A DNA stretch of 64,000 bases from Ovis canadensis (lineage: Eukaryota; Chordata; Mammalia; Artiodactyla; Bovidae), in NCBI RefSeq assembly GCF_042477335.2, contig NC_091250.1, positions 127,693,384-127,757,383 on the forward strand, in the 5' to 3' direction. The position numbers were made by a program, and so were the translations under genes. The notes under the pieces are model-generated. The model made no database searches, had not been told where the DNA came from, and was given only the letters and a program-made list of their open reading frames with translations. This document shows, in pieces, positions 1 through 11,780 of this stretch. The stretch's first letter is position 1; every line of letters begins with the position of its first letter.

Positions 1-222
1 ATGAAGAGCTAACTCATTTGAAAAGACCCTGATGCTGGGAAAGATAGAAGGCAGGAGGAGAAGTGGATGACAGAGGATGAGGTGGTTGGATGGCGTCAAC
101 GACTCAATGGACATGAGTTTGGGTAGGCTCTGGGAGTTGGCAATGGACAGGCAGGCCGGGTGTGCTACAGTCCATGCGGTCACAAAGAGTCAGACACAAT
201 GGAGCGACTAAACTGAACCGAG
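1..222 (+). mobile_element. BovB LINE 3' end, cut by the window edge
   Basis: Matches the conserved 3' region (CTCATTTGAAAAGACCCTG, GACAGAGGATGAGGTGGTTG) and ends with GGAGCGACTAAACTGAAC. It continues left of the window. Confidence 0.85.
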
Positions 223-1164
223 CATATTTAGTTTTATTTGGAATGCTAATTCTACTTATATGGCTGTGACACTGGGAGCTGAATTTCCCTTTCTATGAGG
301 GAGAAAGATCCATAGGAGACCAAGCAGGGACATCCATCCTCTTCCCCAAGTGCCTGGAATCCTAGCACTGGGGTGGAGAACCGGAGAGAGTTGCAAATGC
401 CCCGGCCATCAAGTTCAGTGGATTCTCCCATGGATCCAGGCCAACATGTTTCTGTCCTAAATGACAAGGCAGAGCCAAAAGGAAGAGGGAAGATGTCTGC
501 CAAGAAGCAAGAGGAGTCCCAGCAGAGGTGGGAGGCCTGCTTTGTCTTCTCAGAGTTCTCCAAGAAAAGATTAAGTCATAGATTAGCTGAAGCCACAGTT
601 CTCTGCTCTGTAAAGGGTGTCAGGGAGAGCGATGGACTGAGATGGAGAAAGCTGATGGCTGTCTTCACCACCTGTTTTCCCTTCTAAAGAGGAGGAGTTC
701 CAAGAGGGCTGATCCTCTGCTAGGATGGTGATGGAGACTCTGAAAGGCTGATGGGGAACACTAACTTGCTTTGCAAAAAGAAAAGAAAGAACATTACGGA
801 TATTGGAGGGGGTGTTAGTACCCAGGACAAGAAAGGGAAGCAAGCTGTAGTAAGGGCACAGATGAGGGAAGAAGAGCTTTGGAGAATGGGGCTTGGTAAC
901 CTTGGTAGCCATATTTTTTTTGTGTGCGATGCAGGACTTTTCCCAGATGCCCTGTGATATCTTCAGTAGAATGTGGACCTTTCACTAAAGGGATGTTTCA
1001 GGTTGACCTTTTTGGGATACAAATAAGTGTTGCATCTTTCTCTGAGTTGGGCACAGGGGTGATAACAGAAGCAGACAAGTGGCACGCTCATTTCCACTCC
1101 TTTGGCCAAAGCAAGTCCAGTGGCCGCATCCAAGGTCAAGTTTCATTGACTCCATTTGTTTCCT
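223..1164. other. Unassigned intergenic sequence
   Basis: No gene, RNA or recognisable repeat seen. Open frames of up to 109 codons overlap on both strands and look like chance. Confidence 0.6.
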
Positions 1165-1300
1165 AAAAGGAAGAGTTGTTCATGTCTGTCTCACCCACCA
1201 GGACTGGAACTGTCTCTGCAGTCACTCTTGTCCATTTCTGTGCCTCCAGAGCCTCGCACAGTGCTAACACAGAGTAGATAGTCCGTGAGTGTTTATTGCA
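1165..1300 (+). repeat. L2 LINE 3' end (ancient)
   Basis: CCTCGCACAGTGCTAACACAG then AGTAGATAGTCCGTGAGTG, the usual L2 terminal pattern. Confidence 0.5.
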
Positions 1301-1537
1301 TAAAATGTCTCTGTAAAATTGCCTCCTCTTTCCATCAGCACGATCTGAAGTCCAGGCTGCCCCTGGATTGTTTCAGAATCTTTTCCATGGCTGCCACCTT
1401 TTCAGGTTCTCCCACTGTAAATACACCCTGCACTCCATCCCCTTTGTCTTTGCTCCAACACTACTTCGATTGTAGTCTCCATTGACTTATGGAACTTTAG
1501 CATTTCCAACCTTCCTTCTTAGGAAGTTTTTTCTTTT

Positions 1538-1650
1538 TTAAATTAATTTATTTTTAATTGGAGGGTAATTGCTTTACAGTATTGTGTTGGTTTCTACCAA
1601 ACATCAAAATGAATCAGCCATAGGTTTACCCATGTCCCCTCCCATTTGTC
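1538..1650 (-). mobile_element. Ruminant L1 fragment
   Basis: TTTTTAATTGGAGGGTAATTG and TTACAGTATTGTGTTGGTTTC are typical of the reversed L1 3' region. Confidence 0.75.
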
Positions 1651-1859
1651 AGGAAATCTTAAAGGATCCCAATTATTAGACTCATGCCTACGTTCTTCAT
1701 CCTGAGGTTTAAAATCACATAGGGAGTTCTAAGGATGGAGAGGATTCAGGAATAGAAAGAGTTCTTATAGAACATTCAGAGTGATACAGTTATTATTTTT
1801 TGCGGGAGTCATTATTTGCAATTTTCTCCCATGCAGATATATTGTAAGATGACATTTTC

Positions 1860-2100
1860 CACCCCCTTAAACTTGGGTGTGATCACTGGACTTGCCTTGA
1901 CCAAAAAAGTGGAGGTGAGCATGTCACTGAGTAGCAGCTCTAACAGCCACGCCTGGTTTGTCACGCTCCCACTCTCCCTCGAGGAAAGTGGCCACGGCAC
2001 CCCATCAACCCGCGTCCTGGGAGAGAACCCCACAGGAGACACGCCCTGAGCCGATCTGTGACAAACAAAGAGGAGGAACTGTTACTCCCATTTGTAAAAC
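1860..2100 (+). repeat. Ancient interspersed repeat, class uncertain
   Basis: TGGGTGTGATCACTGGACTT followed by GCCTTGACCAAAAAAGTGG is a pattern I have seen repeated in mammals but cannot name. A MIR-like scrap follows at about 2265-2335. Confidence 0.35.
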
Positions 2101-2340
2101 GAGAGCCGTTCCTGTCTTGTTTGATAGAGGAGGAGAGGAAGGTAAAAGGCTGAATCACTTGCTTGTTTCACTCAGCTACGCAGGAGTAGAACAAAGAGCT
2201 CCCCAGTTCTACTGGGAGAGCTCACCTCTTGCCACCCGCCCCCCCAGGAAGATGCATAACTGGGGGTAAAACACAAAGGCTTTGTCATTAGGCAGACCTG
2301 GTTCAAATATCAGTTTTGTCATATACCAAGGTGTCCTGCA

Positions 2341-2912
2341 GATAGTGACTGCAGCCATCAAATTAAAAGATGCTTGCTCCTTGGAAAAAAAGCTATGGCA
2401 ACAGCTTTCCTATACAGCTAGATAGTGTATTAAAAACCAGAGACATCACTTTGCCAACTAAGGCCCAAATAGTCAAAACTATGTTTTTCCAGGAGCCACA
2501 TATGGATTTGCGAGTTGGACCATAAAGAAGGCTGAGTGCCAAAAAACTGATGTTTTTGAATTGCAGTGCTGGAGAAGATTATTGAGACTCCATAGGACTG
2601 CAAGGAGATGAAATCAGTCAATCTTAGAGGAAATCAACTCTGAATATTCATTGGAAGGACTGATGCTGATGCTGAAGCTCTAATAATTTGGCCACCTGAT
2701 GTGAAGAGACAACTTATTGGAAAAGACCCTGATGGTGGGAAAGATTGAAGGCAAAAAGAGAAGGGGGTGGCAGAGGATGAGATGGTTAGATAGCATCACC
2801 AACTCAATGAACATGAATTTGAGCACACTCTGGGAGATAGTGGAGGACAGAGGAGGCTGATGTGCTGCAGTCCATGGGGCTGCAAGAATTCACACATGAC
2901 TTAGCAACTGAA
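2341..2912 (+). mobile_element. BovB LINE 3' fragment, old
   Basis: Runs from GATAGTGACTGCAGCCATC to CTTAGCAACTGAACAATAATG with many substitutions. Confidence 0.83.
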
Positions 2913-2981
2913 CAATAATGACATCAAAGAAGTCTTTGTTCTCCAGCTATAAAAGGACAACAACAATCTATCTCATAATTC

Positions 2982-3513
2982 TGTGGGAGGATGATGAGAA
3001 ATGGGATTTCCTGCCGTATCAGGAAACAAAGGATATCACAGTCATCAGCAGTTAGTCACCACAGATGGTGAGTTGCTGAGCCCTAAGGGAACTCTGAAGG
3101 AAAGAATATCTGCTATCTGGCAACCCTAACATGCAGCCACTCCCTATGGTGAGCCCCAAGGAACTCAGGATATGAAAATACAGGATAGCGGCTCCAGAGA
3201 GCTGAGATACAATATCAAAGGAATGATTTCGATGAGCCCAGACTCTTGCTTCTTCCCATACCTAAAAGAGCTCTAAATTCCTTAACTTGAAATGTCTAGC
3301 TTTTCTTTTATTAACAATAATCTTTTGATGTTCAGATTGCCTGCCCTTTGTTGCAAAACGACTATATAACCTGGCTCCTCCCACTTCTCCTCCTTGGAGC
3401 AGTTCCTCAGGATTATGTAAGATGCTGCCTCCCAGGCTTGAAGTCCTGAAAATTCCCATCAAATAAAATATAATTCTCAGCTTTTAGGTTGCGAATATGT
3501 TTTTAAGTCGACA
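2982..3513 (+). mobile_element. Endogenous retrovirus solo LTR, family shared with 8.8-9.3 kb
   Basis: TATATAA at 3363-3369 and AATAAA at 3462-3467 give a U3-R-U5 layout; the end is near GTCGACA (3513). Closely matches the second copy through AAATTCCTTAACTTGA, TTTGATGTTCAGA and CCTTGGAGCAGTT. No coding region adjoins it. The left boundary is uncertain. Confidence 0.65.
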
Positions 3514-4330
3514 GTGAAATAAACTAGGGTGGAGACCCGTGACAGGCATGCATGAGGTCATGGAAGACATGGAAGAGGTCAGTTAGCCTTGTCTCCTTCC
3601 TGTGACCTGGCTCTCCTCTTTGTCATCTGGATTGACCACAGCCATCCTCACCTCTGAGGTCTGGCTCATTCTGTTCCCTCCCCATCGCCTCCTTTCTCCC
3701 CTCCAGAAGCCCAGTTGAAGTCCCACTTTCTCCATGCTGCCCCCTTCCATATTCCTGCTCACACTCTCCTCCCCAACCATGGGACTTCTGATGTTTAATC
3801 AGCCTTACGTATTTAACTGTTTCACAGATGAGTGGGTTTTCTCCCTAGTGAAAGCTGACACACCCTGAGGCATTGACCAGCTTCACACCTCTTGCATCTT
3901 AGCCCTGCCCCAGCTCAGTCTGTTATTGGGTGAGTGGTTTGGGGCACTTCCCTCCACATCCCTGAGCCTAATTCCTCCCCTGTGCACATGGGGAGTCACT
4001 GGAGGAGCGCTGAAGGCACTCCTGCTCAGGGACAACATAGTTCAACTGGGCTGAGCACTCAAACAGGAAGTGATCCACAGGAATCACTGGGCCCTGCGCA
4101 TCTCCATGGAGCAGGCATTGTAGCAGTGCCTTGCACTTTCTTAATTGGCAGCAGGACCTTATGACTTGGGATGTTGACAGATGGAGAGCACAAAATTTGA
4201 AGACATTCTATTACTTAACTGGCAACAGTCAGTTGAGAATGATTTCTTATTAATAACTAAATATTTATGTGTGAGAGTCTGTGTTAGGGATTCAGAGAGG
4301 TGAATAAGGCAGAAGTGGTATCTGGATTCA
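3514..4330. other. Unassigned intergenic sequence
   Basis: A pyrimidine-rich stretch (3590-3780) may be an L2 relic. Otherwise nothing is recognised. Confidence 0.55.
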
Positions 4331-4560
4331 GGCTTTCCAGGTGGTGCTAGTGGTAAAGAGCCTGCCTGAGACCTTATGCAGGAGACATAAGAGACATGGG
4401 TTTGAAGCCGGGGTAGGGAAGATCCCCTGGAGGAGGGCATGGCAACCCACTCCAGTACTCTTACCCAGAGAATCCCATGGACAGAGGAGCCTTGGGGACT
4501 ACAATCCATAGCATTGCACAGGGTTGGACAGGACTGAAGCAACTTAGCAGGCATACACGC
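4331..4560 (+). mobile_element. Bov-tA SINE
   Basis: tRNA-Glu-derived head GGCTTTCCAGGTGGTGCTAG at left; the body ends near GGACTGAAGCAACTTAGCAG. Confidence 0.85.
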
Positions 4561-6079
4561 ACGGTATCTGGACTCATGGAGCATACAACCCAGCAGACAA
4601 ATAAGATGTTCAACTCAATGATCATTCCATCAACCCTTCTCCATCCCGTACATCCCTGTATTATTATATTCCATGTACGAGAAGCACCATCATCATTGTA
4701 CTGACCTTTATGTCAGCACCTTCCATGAATGGTCACCAGGAAATTCTATATATACTGTCTCATTTACTCCCAAAAGCATTCTGAAGAAGGTGTATTATTA
4801 TTGTCTTCTGATGTTCTTTAAGTGTGTAGAATAGTGCAGAGGCCAATTAAATTTTACATGAATAAATTGCCATGTCAGAGGAGCTTTATGCAGGTTTGCC
4901 TGTCCAAATGGGAAATGTGAAGAAGCCAGAATCCAAGCAGTGAGTGAGTTTTGAGCCACCCTATCACTCCTCAAAATAAATACGAATTCTTTATTTTCCC
5001 TATTTACCTTCACTTTCCGCCCCCCTCTCCAAATGACCACAATTCTTGTTTTGGTTTTTTGCATCTTTTCAGCCAGCCACCTTGTAGGTGACTTCTCTGG
5101 TTGATCCAGCCAACTGCAAGCCCAAGAAGTTACTATTTCCAGAAAGAAGGCATGAATAATGGAGACCACAGTTCACAGAGACGTTGATCAGAGACAAGAA
5201 CTCTTTCTTCAACTCTCTGTGAGTGATCAGACCCTTAGTCACTCTGGGAGAGAAATCCAACTGAAATCCTAAAGAAATGCCTTGAGAAGAAATCTGACTC
5301 TATCTCCCAACCAAGAGACAAAGCAAGACACACAACCACAGTAACCTCTTATAAGTCAAACTAAATGAGCTAATAAAAATCAGTGCTATTAAGATGTCCA
5401 GTTAATCTAAACACAAATATTATTGGTTTCTAACCTCTCTGATTCTAAGCCAGCAACTCTCACCAGAGGGGCCTTTATCCAGCATAATGTGGTTGGGGTT
5501 TGGTTTTTAAGTGTGCAGCTGGGAAGTCAGTCTTGGGGATTTCCTTACTGCTGATCATTGCCTTGTTCAGGAGGGCTGGAGCTCTGTTGGATGAGCTCAT
5601 GTTTCAAACCTTGGCCATCTCATGCAGATTGCTCTGATCTTATATACTTATGGCACCCAGCCATCCACGCACTACTCAGCAATGAGAACACCCATGTATC
5701 AGACACTATCAGATATGAGCTCCCAGCTAACCAGTGGGGTTTGAGGGGATGGATACACATTTGGGCAATTAGAGTTCAAAGGATGTTTGGCTTTGTTCCC
5801 TCCTGATCTCTCTGCTCTGGACTCCATCAGTCCAGATTCTTCTGAAGAATCATCAGTTTCTCTCTCTTCTCTGCTTCTTCTCTACCAGTTCTTTCTCAAA
5901 CCTCCTTTATATCATAAAATTCCAGTGAGCTGGAGGTCCTCCAAGGTGTCATCTTATCCGTCTCCCCTGATCCAAAGCTCTAAGTAATCTGCATTCTCTG
6001 CGTGTCCTTCACCTTCACCTCATTCCTCAACCCCTGACAACACATCCACCAATTTCAGTTATAACTGCTCTTTCAAAAG
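4561..6079. other. Unassigned intergenic sequence
   Basis: A short antisense MIR-like scrap lies near 4740-4810. No gene was found; small open frames are not supported. Confidence 0.55.
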
Positions 6080-6805
6080 TCACCTGTTGCCGTTGTTCAG
6101 TCACCCAGTCATGTCTGACTCTTTGTGACCCCATGGACTGCAGCACGCCAGGCCCCCTGTCCCTCACCATCTCCCAAAGTTTGCCCAAGTTCATGTCCAC
6201 TGCATTGGTGATGCCTTCCAGCCATCTCACCCTCTGACTCCCTCTTCTCCCTCTGCTCTCAATCTCTCCCAGCATCAGGGACTTTGCCAATGAGTTGGCT
6301 GTTTGCATCAGGTGACCAAAGTACTTGAGCCTCAGCCTCAGCATCAGTCCTTCTAATGAGTATTCAGGGTTGATTTCCCTTAAGATTGACTGGTTTGATA
6401 TCCTTGCTGTCCAAGGAACTCTCAGGAGTCTTCTCCAGCACCACAGTTTGAAGGCATCAGTTCTTTGATGCTCTGCCTTCTTTACCGTCCAGCCCTCACC
6501 ACCATGTATGACTGCTGGGAAGACCAGAGCCTTGACTGTATGGACTTTTGTCGGCAGAGTAATGTCTCTGCTTTTCAACACCTTGTCTAGTTTGTCATAA
6601 CTTTTCTGCCAAGAAGCAATCATCTGATTTCATGGCTGCAGTCACCATCTGTTGTCATTTGAAAGCCCAAGAAGAGGAAATCTGTCACTGTTTCCACCAT
6701 TTCCCCTTCTATTTGCCATGAAGTAATGGGACCGGATGCCAAGATCTCAGTTTTTTAATATTTAGTTTTAAGCTGGCTCTTTCATTCTCCTTCTTCACCC
6801 TCATC
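6080..6805 (-). mobile_element. BovB LINE 3' fragment, antisense
   Basis: Minus-strand translation 6623-6027 carries the BovB C-terminal region ([50 protein letters not shown]). The 5' boundary is at about 6805, in the stretch matching the ESEKVGLK region. Confidence 0.88.
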
Positions 6806-7115
6806 AAACGGCTCCAACAACCTCTTAATCCAACCGGCAGACATGCTTGTCTTTTTCTTTCTACTGTGTCTAATGCTGCTGATCACTCCAAGAAGCTGCA
6901 TTCTCCTGGCTCTTGTCTTCTCAAACCTTCCTCCTTGCCTGTCTCCCTGGTAGGTGGCTCTTCCTCTTCTCACCTCTTAGATCTCACGCTCCCCTGACAA
7001 CTTGGCTCCCTTCTACAGACACCATATCTCCCTGGAACTTCTTGTTTACCCTCATCGATTTAACTGGAATTTGCCTACTGATGGCCTTAGTATCTAAACC
7101 TCTGGGCAGAGACTA

Positions 7116-7287
7116 CTCAATGTGCTGTGCTGTGCTGTGCTTAGTTGCTCAGCCATGTCCAGCTCTTTGCAACCCATGGACTGTAGCCTACCAGCTGGCT
7201 CCACGGGATCTTCCCAACCCAGGGATCGAACCCAGGTCTCCTGCATTGCAGGCGGATTCTTTAACAGCTGAGCTACCAGGGAAGTTT
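7116..7287 (-). mobile_element. Bov-tA SINE with internal deletion
   Basis: Ends in reversed head GAGCTACCAGGGAAG. The central GGAGTGGGTTGCCATTTCC block is missing. A short TGTGC repeat precedes it. Confidence 0.82.
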
Positions 7288-7536
7288 GACTAATCAATAT
7301 TTGGACTCAAATTAGAGTGTAAGCTAGGTATCTGCACTCTGCTGTTCCATAAACAGTTTATATTCAACTTGTTTCAAACAAAGCTCACTCATTACCATTC
7401 TCTAAACGTGCTTGTTGTTCCTTCTATATATATTTTAAAATCTCAGTTGCTGGTCCAAGTATTCAGTCTGTCATTCAAATGTGTGTCCTGGTTTTTGTCT
7501 TCACTGAGACCCATCAGTTTCTTTCACCATTGAAAC

Positions 7537-8825
7537 AACCTAAACGTCTAATGCCAGATGAATGGATAAAGATGCGGTAAGTATAAATAGTGGAAAATTC
7601 AGTTCAGTTCAGTCGCTCAGTCATGTCCGACTCTTTGCAACCCCATGAATCACAGCATGCCAGGCCTCCCTGTCCATCACCAACTTCCGGAGTTCACTCA
7701 AACTCATGTCCATCGAGTCGGTGATGCCATCCAGCCATCTCATCCTCTGTCATCCCCTTCTTCTCCTGCCCCCAATCCCTCCTAGCATCCGGGTCTTTTC
7801 CAATGAGTCAACTCTTCGCATGAGGTGGCCAAAGTATTGGAGTTTCAGCTTCAGCATCAGTCCTTCCAAAGAACACCCAGGACTGATCTTCTTTAGAATG
7901 GACTGGTTGGATCTCCTTGCAGTCCAAGGGACTCTCAAGAGTCTTCTCCAACACCACAGTTCAAAAGCATCAATTCTTCGGCGCTCAGCTTTCTTCACAG
8001 TCCAACTCTCACATCCATACATGACCACTGGAAAAACCATAGCCTTGACTAGACGGACCTTTGTTGGCAAGGTAATATCTCTGCTCTTCAATATGCTATC
8101 TAGGTTGGTCATAACTTTCCTTGTAAGGAGTAAGCATCTTTTAATTTCATGGCTGCAATCACCATCTGCAGTGATTTTGGAGCCCCCCAAAATAAAGTCT
8201 GGCTTGGCCATAAAAATGAATGAAAGTGGGTCATTTGTAGAGATGTGGATGGACCTGGAGACTGTTTTACCATACAGGGTGAAGTAAGTCAGAAAAAGAA
8301 AAACAAAGGTTTGCATATTAATGCATGTATGTGGAATCTTGAAAAATGGTACAGATGAGCTCATTTCCAGGGCAGGAATAGAGACACAGACATAGAGAAT
8401 GGGCATGCAGACACAGCGGGGGTAGAGGACGACGGGATGAACTGGGAGATTAGGACGGACATGTATACGCTACCACATGTAAAACGGATGGCTAGTGGGA
8501 ACCTGCTGTGTAACACAGGGAGCTCGGCTCCGTGCTCTGTGGTGACCGAGAGGGTGGGATGGGGGTGGGAGGGAGGTTCAGGGGGAGAAGTGTCTATGAA
8601 CATACAGCTGACTCACTTCGTGTACAACAGAAACTAATGCAATCTTGTAAAGCAATTATCCTCCTAATGAAAATGGATAACCAATAAGGACCTACTCAAT
8701 ATTATATAACAACCTAAATGGAGGAAAGAGTTTGATGAAGAATGAATGCGTGTACATGGAGAACTGAATCACTCTGCTGAACTCCTGAAACTAACACAAC
8801 ATTGTTAATCGCCTATACTCCAGTG
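7537..8825 (+). mobile_element. Ruminant L1 3' region, split by BovB (7597-8205)
   Basis: 7537-7596 has GATGAATGGATAAAGATGCGG. After the BovB the element resumes with GATGTGGATGGACCTGGAG, GGGATGAACTGGGAGATTAG and CTTGTAAAGCAATTATCC. A second, related 3' tail (CTAACACAACATTGTTAATC) ends near 8825. Confidence 0.82.
7597..8205 (-). mobile_element. BovB LINE 3' fragment inserted into an L1 3' region
   Basis: Starts at the TTCAGTTCAG tail (7600) and ends at AAAATAAAGTCTG. L1-type sequence stops at 7596 and resumes at about 8206 (GGCCATAAAAATGAATGAAAG), so the BovB lies within an older L1. No clean duplication remains. Confidence 0.88.
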
Positions 8826-9299
8826 TCACAGCCAGCAGCAATCTCTGGCGTCCAGATGTGAATGAGGGCTCCCCAAACTATGATCCACCAGATGCCACCA
8901 CCTCCCCCACCCCAGCCCCACACAATGGCAGTGATTGCTGAGGAGCTGAGGAAATGCAAGAAGTAGCCATTTGCCACTCCTTAAGGTGAACAAGGAAGCA
9001 GGATTTGCCCCGGAGAGCTGAGGCGCACGCGAAAGGAAAGAATTTAGTGAGCCCAGAGGCATGCTTCTTCCAATACACAGAATGCTAAATTCCTTAACTT
9101 GATACCCAATCTTTGATGTTCAGACTCCCTGCCCCTTTGTTGCAAACTTGCAACCAAGTCTGTATAGTCTGACTCCCGGTCCTGCCTCCTTGGAGCAGTT
9201 TTCTCAGAGCTGCTGAGATGCTGTCTCCTGGGCTCAGAGTCCTAAACATTCCCGCCAAATTAAATAAACATGTTGTGACTATGTTTTTTTCAGTTGACA
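8826..9299 (+). mobile_element. Endogenous retrovirus solo LTR, second copy of the 3-kb family
   Basis: Shares blocks with 3.2-3.5 kb in the same order, including the AATAAA (9263-9268) and the CAGTTGACA end. The TATA box is degenerate. No internal retroviral genes seen nearby. Confidence 0.62.
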
Positions 9300-9310
9300 A
9301 TTTAAAGCAA

Positions 9311-9829
9311 GTTGATACTGTCTTGATCGTCATGAAGGCATCCTTGTGTGACTATTTCCCCTGAAAGCACCGAGTCATGAGACGCCAGTCTGGTTTTTCT
9401 AACTGAATTCTGAGAGCTGTGAGATCCATCCTGACGCTGGGTGGGGTGACGTTATCAATGCCCCCCACCCCCCTCTTCGTACCGAAAGTGTCATCTCCAA
9501 ATTCACATACCAAGGTCATAGCTCTTACTGCTGATATTTTAAAAATTAGTTACTTCTTTCACATTAGCCTGGATCACGTGGAAGTGCTGTTTTGTGGGTC
9601 AAAAATGACACCACGTTGGCAATTTCACAAGATTCCGTCTCATACAAAACACCACAAACCAATTTTGAAAGTATAAAGGGTCCAAAGGTCTCTCTTCCAT
9701 TCTAATCCCTGCATCCTCTCCCCAAGGGCAACAGCTGCTGCTTCGACCTGCAGAATAATTGTAGACACTTTGAGAACTATTTTACTTGCATATTAATTGA
9801 TGAGCATATGGAAGCATGGCCTGCACCCT
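9311..9829. other. Unassigned intergenic sequence
   Basis: Nothing recognised. Confidence 0.55.
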
Positions 9830-9905
9830 TTTTTAAAAATTTATTTTTAATTGAAGGATACTTGCTTTAAAATATTGTGTTGGTTTCTGATGTACCTCAA
9901 CATGA
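9830..9905 (-). mobile_element. Ruminant L1 fragment
   Basis: TTTATTTTTAATTGAAGGATA and AATATTGTGTTGGTTTCTG. Confidence 0.7.
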
Positions 9906-9914
9906 AAACATTAT

Positions 9915-9998
9915 TTCTTTAGCTGAATCTCTTAGAAATCTTAGATTTCTTAGATTCTTTAAATCTAAATCTAAATCTCTTAGATTCTTTAGTTGAAT
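9915..9998. repeat. Local AT-rich direct and inverted repeats
   Basis: TCTTAGATTCTTTA and TAAATCTAAATCTAA recur within 80 bases. Likely slippage-derived. Confidence 0.7.
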
Positions 9999-10094
9999 CT
10001 CTCATTCGACTAACTTGTTCATGTTTTTAATCAGATACCTATGGCTATGTCAGTTCTTTCCAGTGTTGTGCTATTATGAACAATACCAAAATGA

Positions 10095-10134
10095 ACACAC
10101 ACACACACTCACACACACACACACACACACACAC
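10095..10134 (+). repeat. (AC)n microsatellite
   Basis: About 20 dinucleotide units with one TC interruption. Confidence 0.95.
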
Positions 10135-10176
10135 TGCTTTATTATATGCAAGTATATGAGGCCTATATCTCTATGT

Positions 10177-10378
10177 GTTAATCACTCAGTCATGTCTGAC
10201 TCATTGTCACCCCATGGACCGTCACCTGCCAGGTTCTTTTGTCCATGAGATTTTCCAGGGAAAAATACTGGTGTGGGTTGCCACTCTCTTCTCCAGAGGA
10301 TCTTCCTGACCTAAGGATCAAATCTGGGTTTCCTACATTGCAGGCAGATTCTTTACCATCTGAACCACCAGGGAAGCC
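10177..10378 (-). mobile_element. Bov-tA SINE
   Basis: CACTCAGTCATGTCTGACTC at left, reversed head ACCACCAGGGAAGCC at right. Confidence 0.87.
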
Positions 10379-10389
10379 TGCATCTCTGG

Positions 10390-10560
10390 AAGGGAAATTT
10401 CTATGCTAAAGAGCTGGTGTTTTTAAATATTGAGAGATATTGACAAATTCCTCTTCAAATGGGTCGCGCTAATATGCCTTCTTCCCAACAGCATGTGTCT
10501 GTGGTCTACACTTTACACTAGTCAGTCTCGTACCTTCCCTCATGATGTGCAGATAATTTT
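10390..10560 (-). mobile_element. Old L1 fragment (tentative)
   Basis: ATTGACAAATTCCTCTTCAAA and CCCAACAGCATGTGTCTG resemble a reversed L1 ORF2/3' stretch. Confidence 0.4.
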
Positions 10561-10585
10561 AAAATCGATCGGATATTATTATTCC

Positions 10586-10722
10586 TCTTATTTATTTATT
10601 TATTTATTTATTGGCCTCTCTATGAGGCATGCGGGATCCTAGTTCCCCAATCAGGGATCCAACCCGAGCCTTCTGCACCGGAAGCACAGAGTCCTAACCA
10701 CTGGACCCCCAGGAAGTCCCTT
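10586..10722 (-). mobile_element. CHR-type tRNA-Glu SINE with (TTTA)n tail
   Basis: The (TTTA)n tract 10588-10612 is the tail. ATTGGCCTCTCTATGAGGC through CAGGGATCCAACCCGAG to ACCACTGGACCCCCAGGAAG is the reversed body. Confidence 0.72.
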
Positions 10723-11025
10723 GCAGGTATTTTTGAAGCACACAGAGCTTGTGTTCGTTAAGAAACTTCAACTAAAATGGCGATGCTCAGAGTGCTGGTC
10801 ATCGGCATATTGGCCCTCAGACGAGCTCCCTGTATCAGTGATTGGTGTGGGGGAAGGATGCAGTGTGAGAGCTGAAGCAAATTCATAGCCCAGACTCTCC
10901 TGTCCACTGACCTCAGGTTAGGACTGGCTGCTGGAGCAGAGGGGCTGAGTGGGGAACCTGGGGCCTTGCTCACTCTTGTGGACAGAAAGGGAAGAAGACG
11001 AATGAGTTTTCCTTTTTCCCTTTCC

Positions 11026-11780
11026 TGAAAACAAAGAAGATAAAGAGAACAATAGCAGGCCTGAACATTCCTAGTTTTCTGTTTGTTTGTTTTTTACATT
11101 TACTGCTCCTATCTCTGAATGTCTGGAACTAAGTTTGCCTTTCTGCCCCCTTACTCTGCAGGAGCTGTGATTCATACGTTTTCCTTTGACCCTATGCTAA
11201 CTACATCCCCTATCTGGTGTTTACCCTTACAACACCCTTCCCCTTGTAGTTATATATCAGAAAGGAGGCCACCGAACTGTCAGACTCAATTACTGGCTAA
11301 CTGACACCAGTTTCTAACTGTCTTTGAAGCAATGCAAGAGGAGAAGAAACCAAGTTCCTAACACCTTTGCTCCTTACCAGCGACTCCTGACTGCAAAAGT
11401 GAAGTCGCTCAGTCGTGTCCGAGTCTTTGGGACCCTGTGGACTGTAGCCCACCAGGCTCCTCTGTCCATGGGATTCCCCAGGCAGGAATACTAGAGTGGG
11501 TTGTCATTTCCTTCTCCAGGGGATCTTCCTGACCCAGGGATCGAACCTGGGTCTCCCATATTGCAGGCAGATGCTTTACCCTCTGAGCCTAAACCAGTGC
11601 CAAAACCTGACTGCAAGCCCTCATCTTATGTAAGCCCCTAGACTCCTCATGGGGTTTGGGGGGGCACAGTTTTTGAGGCACGAGCCTACTGTGTTGCCCT
11701 CTCCTCTGGCTGAAGATTAAAGCCACCTTTCTATTTCCATACACTCTGTCTCGTATTTTTTAATTCGGCTTCAGTGGGCA
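11026..11780 (+). mobile_element. Probable endogenous retrovirus LTR, interrupted by a Bov-tA
   Basis: CTGACTGCAAGCCCTCATC and GAGCCTACTGTGTTGCCCTC lead to ATTAAA (11716-11721) and a TTCGGCTTCA end, an LTR-like R/U5. It is unrelated to the 3- and 9-kb copies. Both boundaries are estimates. Confidence 0.5.
11398..11590 (-). mobile_element. Bov-tA SINE inserted into an LTR
   Basis: AGTGAAGTCGCTCAGTCGTG to GCTTTACCCTCTGAGCC. LTR-like sequence (GACTGCAAAAG / GACTGCAAGCCC) continues on both sides, so the SINE is younger. Confidence 0.85.

Noticed and set aside
4159-4584. 141-codon minus-strand frame, and similar frames reading SPWTEEPGGLQS or PWTVAHQAPLS
   Set aside because: These are translations of Bov-tA SINEs and recur at every SINE in the window.
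7706-8287. 193-codon plus-strand frame
   Set aside because: Complement of a BovB reverse-transcriptase relic. The same type of antisense frame recurs at 18747-18193, 34290-34844 and 61744-62373.
10588-10612. (TTTA)n as an independent microsatellite locus or AU-rich element
   Set aside because: Best explained as the tail of the adjoining CHR-type SINE.
2982-11780. Intact provirus with retroviral genes
   Set aside because: No gag, pol or env frame is recognisable between or beside the LTR remnants. The intervening DNA is BovB, SINE, L1 and unassigned sequence.
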